Source: JAVBME01 sp031552765 (GTDB lineage Bacteria > Bacillota > Negativicutes > Acidaminococcales > JAISLQ01). Taken from it: a stretch of 53,353 nt of DNA. Position 1 is the first letter of the stretch, and every line of letters begins with the position of its first letter. Shown piece by piece: positions 15,909 through 23,514 of the stretch. The translations under genes were made by a program, and so were the position numbers. The DNA lies in NCBI GenBank assembly GCA_031552765.1, contig JAVBME010000024.1, positions 1 through 53,353 on the forward strand, given 5' to 3'. The notes below the pieces were generated by a model. That model did no database searches and was not told the DNA's origin. It was given only the letters and a program-made list of their open reading frames with translations.

Positions 15909-16547
15909 TTATTTTGAAACAGTGTTCTTTTTCATATAATCCTTTATGTCATTAACAAAAAGAGAGAGTAAATCACCTTTTTGTAATTCTTTTTTAAACC
16001 AAAAACCATTTTTTATGCCTAAGTCCTTACGTATTGCAAATAAAACATTTTCTATATAAAATAAAGTTTCTTCTGGAGACTTAACTGTAGCATTTCTATA
16101 TTCTGACCATTTTTTTACTACATTATTAGAACCCCATAAAGTAATTTCCTTTGAAAAAACTATCATTCTATTCATCAACTCTTGTTCGCTTATTTGCGCT
16201 CCACCCTTATCAGACATTAACATATCAAAAAGCAAACTTACAAATTTATCATAGGGTTCTTTCATTTGCTTCCTAAGTTCAGATTTTACTGAATTACGGT
16301 GCTCAAGTAATTTTACATAAACAGAAATAATAGAGTTTATGATAATGCCGGAAACAGTAATTGCACCGGATATTACAGCTATTATAAGAACTGTTTCCAA
16401 AGATGCGATTTTCTCAGTAAAATTTAAAAACCATGTGGCAAAGGAAACAATACCAGCATAGACAATGTTTAAAAGCCATATTATTGCTCCAATAGTAATA
16501 GATAATGATATTAAACCTATTAATAAATCTTTTGGTTTTTGCTTCAT
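15909..16547 (-). CDS. Membrane protein with two N-terminal helices, unknown family
   Basis: A 212-residue protein with hydrophobic helices near residues 10-38 and 53-78 and a soluble, charged C-terminal domain (about 85-212, including MKEPYDKFVSLLFDMLMSDK and RKDLGIKNGFWFKKELQKGD). Not recognised. GGAGAGAGG precedes the ATG. It lies 78 bases upstream of the HAM1-like gene, has the same low GC, and probably shares its transcript. A membrane protein next to a nucleotide enzyme is a common layout of small defence units, but that is inference. Confidence 0.65.
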   Translation of the reverse strand: MKQKPKDLLIGLISLSITIGAIIWLLNIVYAGIVSFATWFLNFTEKIASLETVLIIAVISGAITVSGIIINSIISVYVKLLEHRNSVKSELRKQMKEPYDKFVSLLFDMLMSDKGGAQISEQELMNRMIVFSKEITLWGSNNVVKKWSEYRNATVKSPEETLFYIENVLFAIRKDLGIKNGFWFKKELQKGDLLSLFVNDIKDYMKKNTVSK

Positions 16548-16632
16548 AAGGATGCCTCTCTCCAAAAAGATTTTTGTATGAATATTTTGATATGTTTCCT
16601 TAGAGTTGCTTTTTAGGCGGTTTTTTACACGT

Positions 16633-16663
16633 ATAGCCGGTCGCCAAACCGGCGACCGGCTAT
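16633..16663. terminator. 13-bp perfect hairpin behind the envelope operon
   Basis: ATAGCCGGTCGCC (16633-16645) pairs with its complement at 16651-16663, five-base loop. It overlaps the end of the gene ending at 16663. The T run on the reverse strand is delayed (GTGTAAAAAACC), so termination may be partial. Confidence 0.55.
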
Positions 16664-17331
16664 TATTTCCCCCCGGCGGCTTTTTGGGCTTTTTTTATTT
16701 CGGCGAGGTAGGTTTGGAGGTTGGATATTTCTATGGCTTGCCAGGTGCCGTCGTCGAGTTCTCGCATTTTGAGGTCGAGGACGGTGGTTTCTTTAAGGTC
16801 GGGGTGGTAGATGGTGAGGCCGAGGGTGGCGGTTTTGCCGTCTTTTTTTGTGTAGGCGATGCCTTTTAGGGTGGCGTTTTTGAGGCCGGTTTTTTCGGCG
16901 AGGGTTTTGCTTTCTATTTTGATTTTGGGTGAGTTGCCGCCGCTTGGGGCTTGGCCCTCGGGCTTATCGGGGCTGCCGGTTTCTATGTAGAGGAGGATGC
17001 CTTCTTTGAGGGCGGCGACGAGGGGTTGTTTGAACATGGCGGCGATGCCGGCGGCGAAGGGGTTGTCTTTGATACGCGGGTCGTCTTTGAGGGTGGCGGC
17101 TATGAGGTCGTCGTAGGCGCGCGGGAGGATGGCGTCGAGGTCGACGTGTTTTTGGAAGGCGGCGGTATCGTGTTTTTGCAGGGCGGTGCGGATGAGTTCG
17201 AGTGAGTAGGCGGGGGTTTTGGTGAAGTAGAGGAAGTACCAGGCGAGGGCGCAGAGGAGTACGGCGATAGCGGCTATGAGGAGGGTGCGTTTTTTGCCGG
17301 GGCGGTTTTCAGGTGCATAGGTTTGCTGCAT
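16663..17331 (-). CDS. Membrane-anchored protein, DUF2939-like
   Basis: 222 residues. A basic N-terminus (about 1-15) leads to one transmembrane helix (LLIAAIAVLLCALAWYFLYF). An extracytoplasmic domain then begins TPAYSLELIRTALQKHDTAA and FQKHVDLDAILPRAYDDL, the pattern of DUF2939 proteins. The end, DDGTWQAIEISNLQTYLAEI, is also usual for them. Function unknown. It is the last gene of a tight four-gene leftward unit (gaps of 14-35 bases) with a small secreted protein, a TPR protein and a DUF805 protein, which suggests an envelope role. Confidence 0.7.
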   Translation of the reverse strand: MQQTYAPENRPGKKRTLLIAAIAVLLCALAWYFLYFTKTPAYSLELIRTALQKHDTAAFQKHVDLDAILPRAYDDLIAATLKDDPRIKDNPFAAGIAAMFKQPLVAALKEGILLYIETGSPDKPEGQAPSGGNSPKIKIESKTLAEKTGLKNATLKGIAYTKKDGKTATLGLTIYHPDLKETTVLDLKMRELDDGTWQAIEISNLQTYLAEIKKAQKAAGGK

Positions 17332-17366
17332 GTTGGTCTTCCTTCCTTGTTTTATATTAGCGCTTT

Positions 17367-17657
17367 TTAGTAGCCTTTTTGTTTGCGGTTGTAGTCGCTG
17401 ACGGCTTTGTTGGCTTTTTCTATGGCTTCGTCCTGGGCTTCTTTGACGCGGCGGATGTCGTTGTTACCGTTTTCTACGTAGTCTTTGGCTTTTTGGATGT
17501 AGTATTCGACGTCGTTGCGGCTGGGGTTGTGGCTGAGGTATTCTCGAAATTCGGGGTAGCCGCCAAAGCCGAGGTTGCTGCCGCCGGCGACGTAGCCGAG
17601 GGCGGCGGAGGCGAGGGAGATGGCAAATACGGCGGTGAGGAGTAGTGTTTTTTTCAT
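17367..17657 (-). CDS. Small secreted protein
   Basis: 96 residues with a signal peptide (MKKTLLLTAVFAISLASAAL). The mature part has a Gly-rich start (YVAGGSNLGFGGYPEF) and a long charged helix (VEYYIQKAKDYVENGNNDIR) to the end. Not recognised. Third gene of the 16663-19074 unit. Confidence 0.65.
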   Translation of the reverse strand: MKKTLLLTAVFAISLASAALGYVAGGSNLGFGGYPEFREYLSHNPSRNDVEYYIQKAKDYVENGNNDIRRVKEAQDEAIEKANKAVSDYNRKQKGY

Positions 17658-17671
17658 GTGGTCACATCCTT

Positions 17672-18526
17672 TTACTGAGTTTGGCCGAGGGAGTCGCTGA
17701 GGGCGGCGAGGTCGGGGGTAAGGGCGTCGGCTTCAAGGGGGTCGAGGGTGTCGTTGTCGTTAGGGGCTGCCGGCGCGGTTTTTTCGTCAGGGGATGGTTG
17801 CGGTAGGGTTTGGGGGGCGGTGTCTGTGGTTTGGGCGGTGATGGTTTGGATGCGTTTTTTGGCTTGGGGGAGGCGGGGGTCGTTGGCGGCGGCGTTTTGG
17901 ACGAATTTTTGGTAGGCGTCGAGGGCTTGGTTGGTTTGGCCGGCTAGGTAGAGGGCGTTGGCTTTGTTGTTGAGGATGGTGTTGTCGTAGGGGGAGAGTT
18001 CGAGGGCTTTGGTGAAGTCGGCTATGGCGGGGAGGTATTGTTTTTGCCGGGTGTAGAGGAGGCCGCGGCTGTTGTAGGGCGAGGGGGAGGTGGGTGTGAG
18101 TTCGATGGCTTTTTGAAAGTCGTCGAGAGCGAGGGGGTATTGCTCAAGGCTGCGGTAGCAGATGGCGCGGGCCAGGTAGGTGGTGGCGCCGCCTTGTTTT
18201 AGTTTGATGATGGAGCTAAAGTCGCCTGCGGCGAGGTCGTATTGTTTGCTTTGGAGGTAGATGAGGCCGCGGTAGTGGTAGAGGATGCTACGGAGAAGGG
18301 GTGGGCTGAGGGCGAGGGCGTTGGTGTAGGCTTCGATGGCTTGGGGGTATTTTTTTTCGGCGGTGGCGAGGGCGGCTTGGTAGAGCCAGCCCCAGAAGTT
18401 TCTGGGGACGATGCGCGGGAGTTTTTCTTTGTTTTTGGCTACGGGCCAGTAGACGGGGCTGAGGGCGGCGAAGGCCGGGGTGGCGGTGAAGAAGAAGAGT
18501 AGGAGTGTGGCGATAAGTTTTTTCAT
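17672..18526 (-). CDS. Secreted TPR-repeat protein
   Basis: 284 residues: signal peptide (MKKLIATLLLFFFTATPAFA), then about five TPR units between residues 50 and 215 (for example SPYNSRGLLYTRQKQYLPAI then ADFTKALELSP), and a Pro/Thr-rich acidic tail. TPR arrays bind protein partners, so an envelope scaffold role is likely; partners are unknown. Second gene of the unit, 14 bases behind the DUF805 gene. Confidence 0.8.
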   Translation of the reverse strand: MKKLIATLLLFFFTATPAFAALSPVYWPVAKNKEKLPRIVPRNFWGWLYQAALATAEKKYPQAIEAYTNALALSPPLLRSILYHYRGLIYLQSKQYDLAAGDFSSIIKLKQGGATTYLARAICYRSLEQYPLALDDFQKAIELTPTSPSPYNSRGLLYTRQKQYLPAIADFTKALELSPYDNTILNNKANALYLAGQTNQALDAYQKFVQNAAANDPRLPQAKKRIQTITAQTTDTAPQTLPQPSPDEKTAPAAPNDNDTLDPLEADALTPDLAALSDSLGQTQ

Positions 18527-18540
18527 GTTTGGCGTCCTTT

Positions 18541-19074
18541 CTAGGCGTTGGTCTGGTTTTCTTCGCCGGTTTCTTCGGCCGGGGCGAGGGGGTTGGGGCC
18601 GTAGGCGTTGGGGTGTTTTTCGCCTTTCATGACGAGGAGGGTGATGAAGAAGATGATCTGGGCGACGGTGACGACGGTGTTTATGGTGGAGAAGGGCGGC
18701 TGGGTCTTGCCGTGAAAGAGGAGGGAGGAGAGGGAGCTGACGGCGAAGATGCCGAGGGCTAGTATGGTGGGCATGCCTATGTCGTGGGCGCGCCTGATGG
18801 TGGTGGGGAGGATGATAAGCGAGAAGAGGGCGGGGAAGAGGTAGAAGATGAGGAGGGAGCTGTCAAGGGGGAGCTGGTTTAGGCTGACGGTTTCCTGGCC
18901 GGTGGCGGCGGCGATTTGGTGGATTTTTTCTATGATGCCGAGTTGGAGGGCGAGGAAGGTTTGGAGGGGCAGGACGAAGATGATGAGAAAGAGGAGGAAT
19001 TTAACGTTGCGCCAGATGAATTTTTTCCTGTTGAGCCGGCCGCGCCACTGAAGCCATTCATTTATGATGTGCAT
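18541..19074 (-). CDS. DUF805 membrane protein (second copy type)
   Basis: 177 residues with four hydrophobic helices. Family marks are QWRGRLNRKKFIWRNVKF, TIRRAHDIGMPTI and NAYGPNPLAP. The ATG at 19074 is chosen for its AAAGGAG site and because it brings the family N-terminus to position 1. First gene of the four-gene unit. It shares only the family pattern with the DUF805 protein at 12378-12851. Confidence 0.83.
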   Translation of the reverse strand: MHIINEWLQWRGRLNRKKFIWRNVKFLLFLIIFVLPLQTFLALQLGIIEKIHQIAAATGQETVSLNQLPLDSSLLIFYLFPALFSLIILPTTIRRAHDIGMPTILALGIFAVSSLSSLLFHGKTQPPFSTINTVVTVAQIIFFITLLVMKGEKHPNAYGPNPLAPAEETGEENQTNA

Positions 19075-19130
19075 GTTTTTCTCCTTTGTATGAAGGTAAG
19101 GTTTTGAGCTACTGGGCTGCTTTAAATTCA

Positions 19131-19264
19131 CCAGCAAGTTACCGGCAAGTTAAAGTAGGAATTGATTGATACTAATTTTGCTAGATAAATTAAAGGATTT
19201 AGATTTTTTGTTTTCATTTTACACTCTTTTATTTTTCTTGCCAGCAAGTTAAAGGCAAGTTAAA
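19131..19264. repeat. Pair of 24-bp direct repeats, 110 bases apart
   Basis: CCAGCAAGTTA-cc-GGCAAGTTAAA (19131-19154) and CCAGCAAGTTA-aa-GGCAAGTTAAA (19241-19264) differ at two bases. Each contains GCAAGTTA twice, 11 bases apart, about one helical turn. They lie between the Schlafen-type gene and the DUF805 operon and enclose AT-rich DNA. Confidence 0.7.
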
Positions 19265-19266
19265 AA

Positions 19267-20718
19267 TTAAACCCAAAAGGGCAGATATTTCATGTGTTTG
19301 GGGGCTGTGCTGGCATCTAAGGGTTTGATAAAGCCTTTTTCGATGGCGCTTTTGATTAAACGCGAGATGCTGGCAGAGCTTGTCTCGCTCAGGCCAAATC
19401 TTGTACGTAATGACGCATTGGTCATTTGTTCGTTTTTTGCTTGTTGCAGGCATGCATGCAGGTAGCATGTCCGCAGCTTATCTTCCGTGCCCATGTTGCT
19501 AAACGGAATATGTGAATATAAGGTAACTCGTGTTGCATTATCGAAAGTTTCTATTTTTGGGGAAGGCAGTTGGTACAATTCGCAAAAAGCGGCTACTTTA
19601 TCCCAGCCGCTACCGCGTTCTTCGCATATGCCCAGTCTTCTTGTCAAAGTAGCTAGCCTTTCGTTTCTGGAACGTGGCGGGTTATCTATAATCCGGCGTA
19701 TATCTATGAGAGGGGTTCCTGGATTTGTGATTTCTATACGATTGGTAAATATTTCAACCATTGGGCCTGTGCCGGCGATAGAAAAATCTTGATGTATGAG
19801 CGCATTGGCGACAAGTTCTCTTACGGCAATTTCAGGATATACGGATATTTTTTGTCTAATGCCGTCTTTTATTGTTTCGTTCTGCGGCAATAAATTATCT
19901 ATGAATTTTATCAAATTTTCAAATCCGCAGGCATAGCCTTTTTTACCAACTTCTTCGCGCAGTGTGTTTATACGGTCATTTTTTTCATATTGTATGACGC
20001 GCACGCTTTTTCTATCAGTGTTTGTAAACATGTCGGATTGTTTTGCAAAAAGTATAGCGCCCAGGTTTGTAATGGCAAATAGCCCATTGTCTTGCGCTGC
20101 TATAAGCTTGTCTTGAAGAAGATAGTGCAGTATTTGTGCGCGCTCTGTGGGCAGGGTAGTTTTTGTCATGTCAAAATAGGTAGGGTAGTCAAGTAGTTTT
20201 AGTATATCGGTAGAGGATACATTTTGTCTGATTAAAAATTCTTCGAAATTTGTTTCATTTATTTTTTGCCATAGATTGGCTTCCAGATTAGGATGGTCTT
20301 TGATTTTTTTAGTATAGCTGCCAACTCTTATATAGGCATTGCCTTCAAACGTGACGGGGCTGTTTAGTGCTTTATAAACCACTAAGACGGCTATTTTTTT
20401 ATCTTGAATATTTGTTTTGTGAAATTCGAAATTTGCATTGCTACTTAGTAATTTTCTTAGCCAGTTTTGTAATTCTTCGCTGCCTATTTTTTTGTTTTCG
20501 TAATCGAAGGTCGTACCAATGATATTATGAGTAGTGTCTTCAATACCCCATATAATATAAGCAAATTCTTTTTGTTTACATGCAGCGGAGTTGGCTAAAG
20601 CACTGATATTTTCGCCGATTGTCTTAGGGTCGCTGTTATTTTGTTTCAGTTCCAGGCATTCTGCTTCGGCGGTTTGTAGCAAATTTTTTACCAATAAATC
20701 TATGTTATTGCTAAACAT
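19267..20718 (-). CDS. Schlafen AlbA_2 domain / ATP-binding transcriptional regulator-like protein
   Basis: 483 residues. The N-terminal AlbA_2 domain shows ECLELKQNNSDPKTIGENIS and LANSAACKQKEFAYIIWGIE, then GNAYIRVGSYTK. The middle holds an HATPase-like module (AVRELVANALIHQDFSIAGT, EITNPG, LGICEERGSGWDKV), and a C-terminal winged helix follows (about 430-480). This is the common COG2865 layout, found as regulators and in defence islands. AAAGGGG precedes the ATG. Low GC compared with neighbours suggests transfer. It lies upstream of direct repeats and downstream of the phage-type module, but is not obviously part of either. Confidence 0.8.
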   Translation of the reverse strand: MFSNNIDLLVKNLLQTAEAECLELKQNNSDPKTIGENISALANSAACKQKEFAYIIWGIEDTTHNIIGTTFDYENKKIGSEELQNWLRKLLSSNANFEFHKTNIQDKKIAVLVVYKALNSPVTFEGNAYIRVGSYTKKIKDHPNLEANLWQKINETNFEEFLIRQNVSSTDILKLLDYPTYFDMTKTTLPTERAQILHYLLQDKLIAAQDNGLFAITNLGAILFAKQSDMFTNTDRKSVRVIQYEKNDRINTLREEVGKKGYACGFENLIKFIDNLLPQNETIKDGIRQKISVYPEIAVRELVANALIHQDFSIAGTGPMVEIFTNRIEITNPGTPLIDIRRIIDNPPRSRNERLATLTRRLGICEERGSGWDKVAAFCELYQLPSPKIETFDNATRVTLYSHIPFSNMGTEDKLRTCYLHACLQQAKNEQMTNASLRTRFGLSETSSASISRLIKSAIEKGFIKPLDASTAPKHMKYLPFWV

Positions 20719-20740
20719 TTTGGTACCCCTTTTTGCTTTT

Positions 20741-21547
20741 TTATATGCCTGCGAGGTCTTCGTCGCAGAGAAAGTCGTTTTGCCTGAGCATGCCGAGGCG
20801 GAAGATGAGGAGTTCTTTGGTGACTTCGAAGCGTTCGGCGAGGTCGCCGATGAGGTTGGTTTGGTGTTTTATTTTGCGGATCTCTTTGTATGGTATGAGC
20901 TGGAGGGCAGACCAGGTGAGGGCTTTGGTGGCGATTTTGTCTTCGCCGAGCAGCCAGAAGGGGAAGTTGGCGGCGCAGTAAAAGGGGGAGCCGAGGCTGG
21001 TGAAGTGGTGGCCGAGCTGTTCGGCGATGATGCAGCGGTGGAGGTAGGGCTCGTCTTCGGCGTCGGGGATGAGGCGGTTGATAACGATTTTAGGCGTCTG
21101 GCCGTCGTTTATGTAGAGGCCTTTTATGCCGCCGGGGAGGTGGGCGTATTTGAGGGCGATGTTTTGCGCGTCAAGTTTGTCGAGGAGGGGTTCGAGGTTG
21201 GGCCGGGCGCGTTTAGGCGCGGGGAGGGCATTTTCGGCCAGGGCGGCTATTTCTTTGATGGCCCGGCGGGTCTCGTCTTCTGTGAGGACGAGGCCCAGGC
21301 TGACCGCGCTAAGGAGGGCGCCGCCGCTCTCTTTGTGGCGGGCGGCTTCGAGCTGGCCTACGTTTTGCGGCTGGTCGAAGTCGCCGTTTTCGAGGTGTGT
21401 GATCTCGTGCAGGTAGGCTTTTTTGTTTTGTTCGTGGCAGTGGCGGGAGTTTATGACTATGGTGCTGCTGCCGTCGGGGTTTTTGCGGGTCATGGCTTTT
21501 AGGGCTATGGGCATGTCGGCTATGTGTACAGATGTTTTATCAGTCAT
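20741..21547 (-). CDS. immA: ImmA/IrrE-like metalloprotease with two candidate zinc motifs
   Basis: 268 residues. The N-terminal part holds a full HExxH (His47-Glu48-Ile-Thr-His51, in KKAYLHEITHLENGDF). The C-terminal part resembles phage ImmA proteins (KGLYINDGQTPKIVINRLI, then IIAEQLGHHFTSLGSPFYC), but the usual AEELGH glutamate is Gln177. In ICEBs1 and phages, ImmA cleaves the ImmR repressor and so induces the element. The start overlaps the stop of the repressor gene (ATGACTGA), so the two are translationally coupled, as in ImmR-ImmA pairs. Confidence 0.78.
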   Translation of the reverse strand: MTDKTSVHIADMPIALKAMTRKNPDGSSTIVINSRHCHEQNKKAYLHEITHLENGDFDQPQNVGQLEAARHKESGGALLSAVSLGLVLTEDETRRAIKEIAALAENALPAPKRARPNLEPLLDKLDAQNIALKYAHLPGGIKGLYINDGQTPKIVINRLIPDAEDEPYLHRCIIAEQLGHHFTSLGSPFYCAANFPFWLLGEDKIATKALTWSALQLIPYKEIRKIKHQTNLIGDLAERFEVTKELLIFRLGMLRQNDFLCDEDLAGI

Positions 21548-21914
21548 GATCGTCATCTTTCGGTTGCATTTTTTGCACCATTTTTACGACGAAGTCGATG
21601 TCTTCTTTGGTGAGTTTTTTGGAGGCGTCAAAGAGTATCTTGAGTTTGGGGTCGTCGAAGATCTGCTGGGCGTAGGCGGCGGCTTCGGGGTCGCTGTAGT
21701 AGCCGTCGCCGTGGGGGGCGTCGGTGCGGCCGAGGAGGTAGTCGACGGTTACGTTGAAGTATTGGGCGATTTTCTGCACGGTGTCGATTTTAGGCGAGAC
21801 GCGCTTTTTTTCGTAGTGGTCTATGGTCTGCTGGGAGAGGCCGAGCACGGAGGCCAGCTGCTCCTGGGTGAGGCCTTTATCTTCGCGCAGTTGGCGCAGT
21901 ATTTGTGCAAACAT
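21540..21914 (-). CDS. immR: XRE-family repressor (ImmR/CI-like)
   Basis: 124 residues. The N-terminal HTH reads LREDKGLTQEQLASVLGLSQ and TIDHYEKKRVSPKIDTVQKI, followed by AQYFNVTVDYLLGRTD, the usual XRE/CI type. A C-terminal tail (about 75-124) may be the cleavage and oligomerisation part. GAAAGAGG precedes the ATG at 21914; longer forms would begin inside the operator region. The gene diverges from a Cro-like gene, with overlapping control region and repeated operators. It is probably the maintenance repressor of a prophage or ICE, inactivated by the co-transcribed ImmA-like protein. Confidence 0.87.
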   Translation of the reverse strand: MFAQILRQLREDKGLTQEQLASVLGLSQQTIDHYEKKRVSPKIDTVQKIAQYFNVTVDYLLGRTDAPHGDGYYSDPEAAAYAQQIFDDPKLKILFDASKKLTKEDIDFVVKMVQKMQPKDDDHD

Positions 21915-21945
21915 GTCAATACCTCTTTCATTATTATTAATAGTT

Positions 21946-21974
21946 ATTATACTAGTGAAAATAGTAAAAAACAA
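21946..21974 (-). promoter_or_regulatory. Repressor promoter
   Basis: Reverse strand TTGTTT (21969-21974), 17-base spacer, TATAAT (21946-21951), about 32 bases before the repressor ATG. Confidence 0.75.
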
Positions 21975-21996
21975 TAGGTTTTTTATTTTTTTCCTC

Positions 21997-22025
21997 TTGA
22001 CTACTCTTGAAAAGAGTATTAATAT
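21997..22025 (+). promoter_or_regulatory. Early promoter of the phage/ICE module
   Basis: TTGACT (21997-22002), 17-base spacer, TAATAT (22020-22025). The spacer is filled by operator 1, the arrangement expected for repression by the divergent repressor. Confidence 0.75.
22002..22018. promoter_or_regulatory. Operator 1: TACTC-N7-GAGTA
   Basis: TACTCTTGAAAAGAGTA, a 17-bp dyad with 7-bp complementary arms, exactly inside the early promoter. Confidence 0.75.
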
Positions 22026-22036
22026 ATAAACAGAGA

Positions 22037-22053
22037 TACTCGCAAAATGAGTA
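22037..22053. promoter_or_regulatory. Operator 2: TACTC-N7-GAGTA
   Basis: TACTCGCAAAATGAGTA, same 17-bp form, 35 bases behind operator 1 and between promoter and the Cro-like gene. Confidence 0.75.
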
Positions 22054-22080
22054 AGAAGAAAAAAGGAGGATGCGGACGAT

Positions 22081-22290
22081 ATGGTGGCAAGAGAGGCTCT
22101 GGTCAAGGCGCGCGGCGAAAGAAAACAGGAGGAACTGGCGAGGCTGTGCGGCGTGCGCCAGCAGACTTACAGCCATTGGGAGCGGGGGCGCTGCACGCCG
22201 GGCGTGGCGAAGATGTTGGTGCTGGAGCGGCTTTTGGGCAGGCCGAAGGAGGAGCTTTTTTTTGATATTTTTAACTCTTGCAATGAGTAA
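22081..22290 (+). CDS. Cro-like small XRE regulator
   Basis: 69 residues, essentially one HTH: RKQEELARLCGVRQQTYSHW then ERGRCTPGVAKMLVLERLLG. AAAGGAGG lies upstream, 12 bases before the ATG. It opens the rightward early operon, divergent from the ImmR-like repressor, the usual Cro or excision-activator position. Operator 3 overlaps its 3' end. Confidence 0.82.
   Translation: MVAREALVKARGERKQEELARLCGVRQQTYSHWERGRCTPGVAKMLVLERLLGRPKEELFFDIFNSCNE
22273..22289. promoter_or_regulatory. Operator 3: (A)ACTC-N7-GAGTA
   Basis: AACTCTTGCAATGAGTA matches operators 1 and 2 except for the first base. It overlaps the stop of the Cro-like gene. Confidence 0.65.
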
Positions 22291-22305
22291 AAAGGGGGTG
22301 GGCGT

Positions 22306-22476
22306 ATGAGAAAGTACCAGGAGATTTTGATTGGCTACCAGGCGAGGGGATGTAGGAGAAGGCGCGCTTGGTGGAGCGATTTGATGTTGTGGGCAGGGTT
22401 TATGGTTATGCTGCTGACTGCGGCGTGCTATATGAGCTATCAGGCGGGAAGGGTGGATGGTTTGCTATGGCGGTGA
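22306..22476 (+). CDS. Small single-helix membrane protein
   Basis: A 56-residue frame, MRKYQEILIGYQARGCRRRR then AWWSDLMLWAGFMVMLLTAA, ending GLLWR. A strongly basic segment stands before one hydrophobic helix. AAAGGGGGTG precedes the ATG. It follows the Cro-like gene by 15 bases and overlaps the next gene by 10, so it sits in a compact phage-type operon. Function unknown. Confidence 0.6.
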   Translation: MRKYQEILIGYQARGCRRRRAWWSDLMLWAGFMVMLLTAACYMSYQAGRVDGLLWR

Positions 22477-22673
22477 AGGGGTTGGCGGCGCGTGAGCGGC
22501 GCGAGCGGATAGGCTGGTGCGAGGTGTGCGAGGGGCCGGTGTATGACGGTGACCTGGTGCTGAGGGACAATAACAGCCGCCACCGGGCGTTTATCTGCGA
22601 GGCGTGTTTTGAGAAAGCGGGCAAGGCTGATGTGGTTGAGTGGCTGAACGGGAGTATTGAGGAGGCTTTTTAA
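22467..22673 (+). CDS. Small zinc-ribbon-like protein
   Basis: 68 residues with two CxxC pairs (WCEVCEGPVY and FICEACFEKA), 27 residues apart, as in zinc ribbons, and an acidic C-terminus (VEWLNGSIEEAF). It starts inside the preceding gene (ATGGCGGTGA). Probably a phage or ICE accessory protein. Confidence 0.65.
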   Translation: MAVKGLAARERRERIGWCEVCEGPVYDGDLVLRDNNSRHRAFICEACFEKAGKADVVEWLNGSIEEAF

Positions 22674-22679
22674 AGGAAG

Positions 22680-23498
22680 ATGAATTATATCAGGCAGCTG
22701 AACGCCTTTTTTGATTTCACGTGCCGTAACGGGTTGCCTTCAATAGCGCAGGTTGTTTACCATAATTTGCTGGCTATAAACAATAGCGCCAATTGGGCCG
22801 AAACTTTCGGAGTGACCAATCAGAGGCTGATGCTTATTTGTGCGATAACGGATTTAAAGACGCTGGTCAGGCACCGCAATTATTTGAAACAGGCGAGGTT
22901 GATCGAGTTTGAGGCGGGCAAGAAAGGAAAGCCGTCGCGTTACAGGATGGTGAAGCTGTACCGCGAGGAAGAAAAAATAGGGTGGAATAAATCCACCCAA
23001 AACGCCACTGAAAACGCCACCCTAAATGCCACTGAAAACGCCATACATAATAAACCTAAAGAGAAAGGGAAAGTGAAAGAAAAGAAAATATTAAAAGAAA
23101 AGTTTGAGCCGGTGGCCGCTTTTGTGGAGTACGCAGGCGGTGACGGAGAGCTTTTGGCGGCGCTCGAGGCTTTTGCCGCTATGCGCGGGAATATGGGCTG
23201 CCCGCTGGAGGAAAAGGGGCTAGTGGCGCTGCTGCGCGAGCTAGACCGGCAGGCGGCGGCCGGCGGGCAGAAAGTAGCGATGCTGGAGCAGAGCGTACTG
23301 CGCGGTTACCGGGGCGTGTTCCCGGTGCGGCGGGAGGCGCGGCCTCTCCCTGGTACGGAGAGCGAGGCGGTATGGGTGAAGGAGACTAAGAAAAAGCGCC
23401 CGCGGCGGGGCTGCGAGCGGTGCGGCGGCGAGGGTTATTTTGAGGATAAAGAGCGCGACCGTGTGATGGAGTGCGGCTGTTGGGGCTATTATGACTGA
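22680..23498 (+). CDS. Phage-type replication protein with N-terminal winged helix
   Basis: 272 residues. The first 100 resemble replisome organiser N-termini: FFDFTCRNGLPSIAQVVYHN, NNSANWAETFGVTNQRLM and YLKQARLIEFEAGKKGKPSR. A low-complexity linker follows with NATENATLNATENA, encoded by near-identical 30-base DNA repeats. The C-terminal half is helical (about 145-235), ending in a CxxC...CxC cluster (CERCGGEGYF, MECGC). Such proteins bring DNA to the helicase in phages and ICEs. The ribosome site is unusual: AAAGGAAG touches the ATG, and GAGGAGG lies further up. Confidence 0.7.
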   Translation: MNYIRQLNAFFDFTCRNGLPSIAQVVYHNLLAINNSANWAETFGVTNQRLMLICAITDLKTLVRHRNYLKQARLIEFEAGKKGKPSRYRMVKLYREEEKIGWNKSTQNATENATLNATENAIHNKPKEKGKVKEKKILKEKFEPVAAFVEYAGGDGELLAALEAFAAMRGNMGCPLEEKGLVALLRELDRQAAAGGQKVAMLEQSVLRGYRGVFPVRREARPLPGTESEAVWVKETKKKRPRRGCERCGGEGYFEDKERDRVMECGCWGYYD

Positions 23499-23514
23499 AA
23501 GTGGGGTAAACGCT

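Noticed and set aside
20591..21502. 303-residue plus-strand frame opposite the ImmA-like gene
   Set aside because: Phe/Gly/Val/Glu-rich shadow; the reverse-strand genes have motifs and coupled starts.
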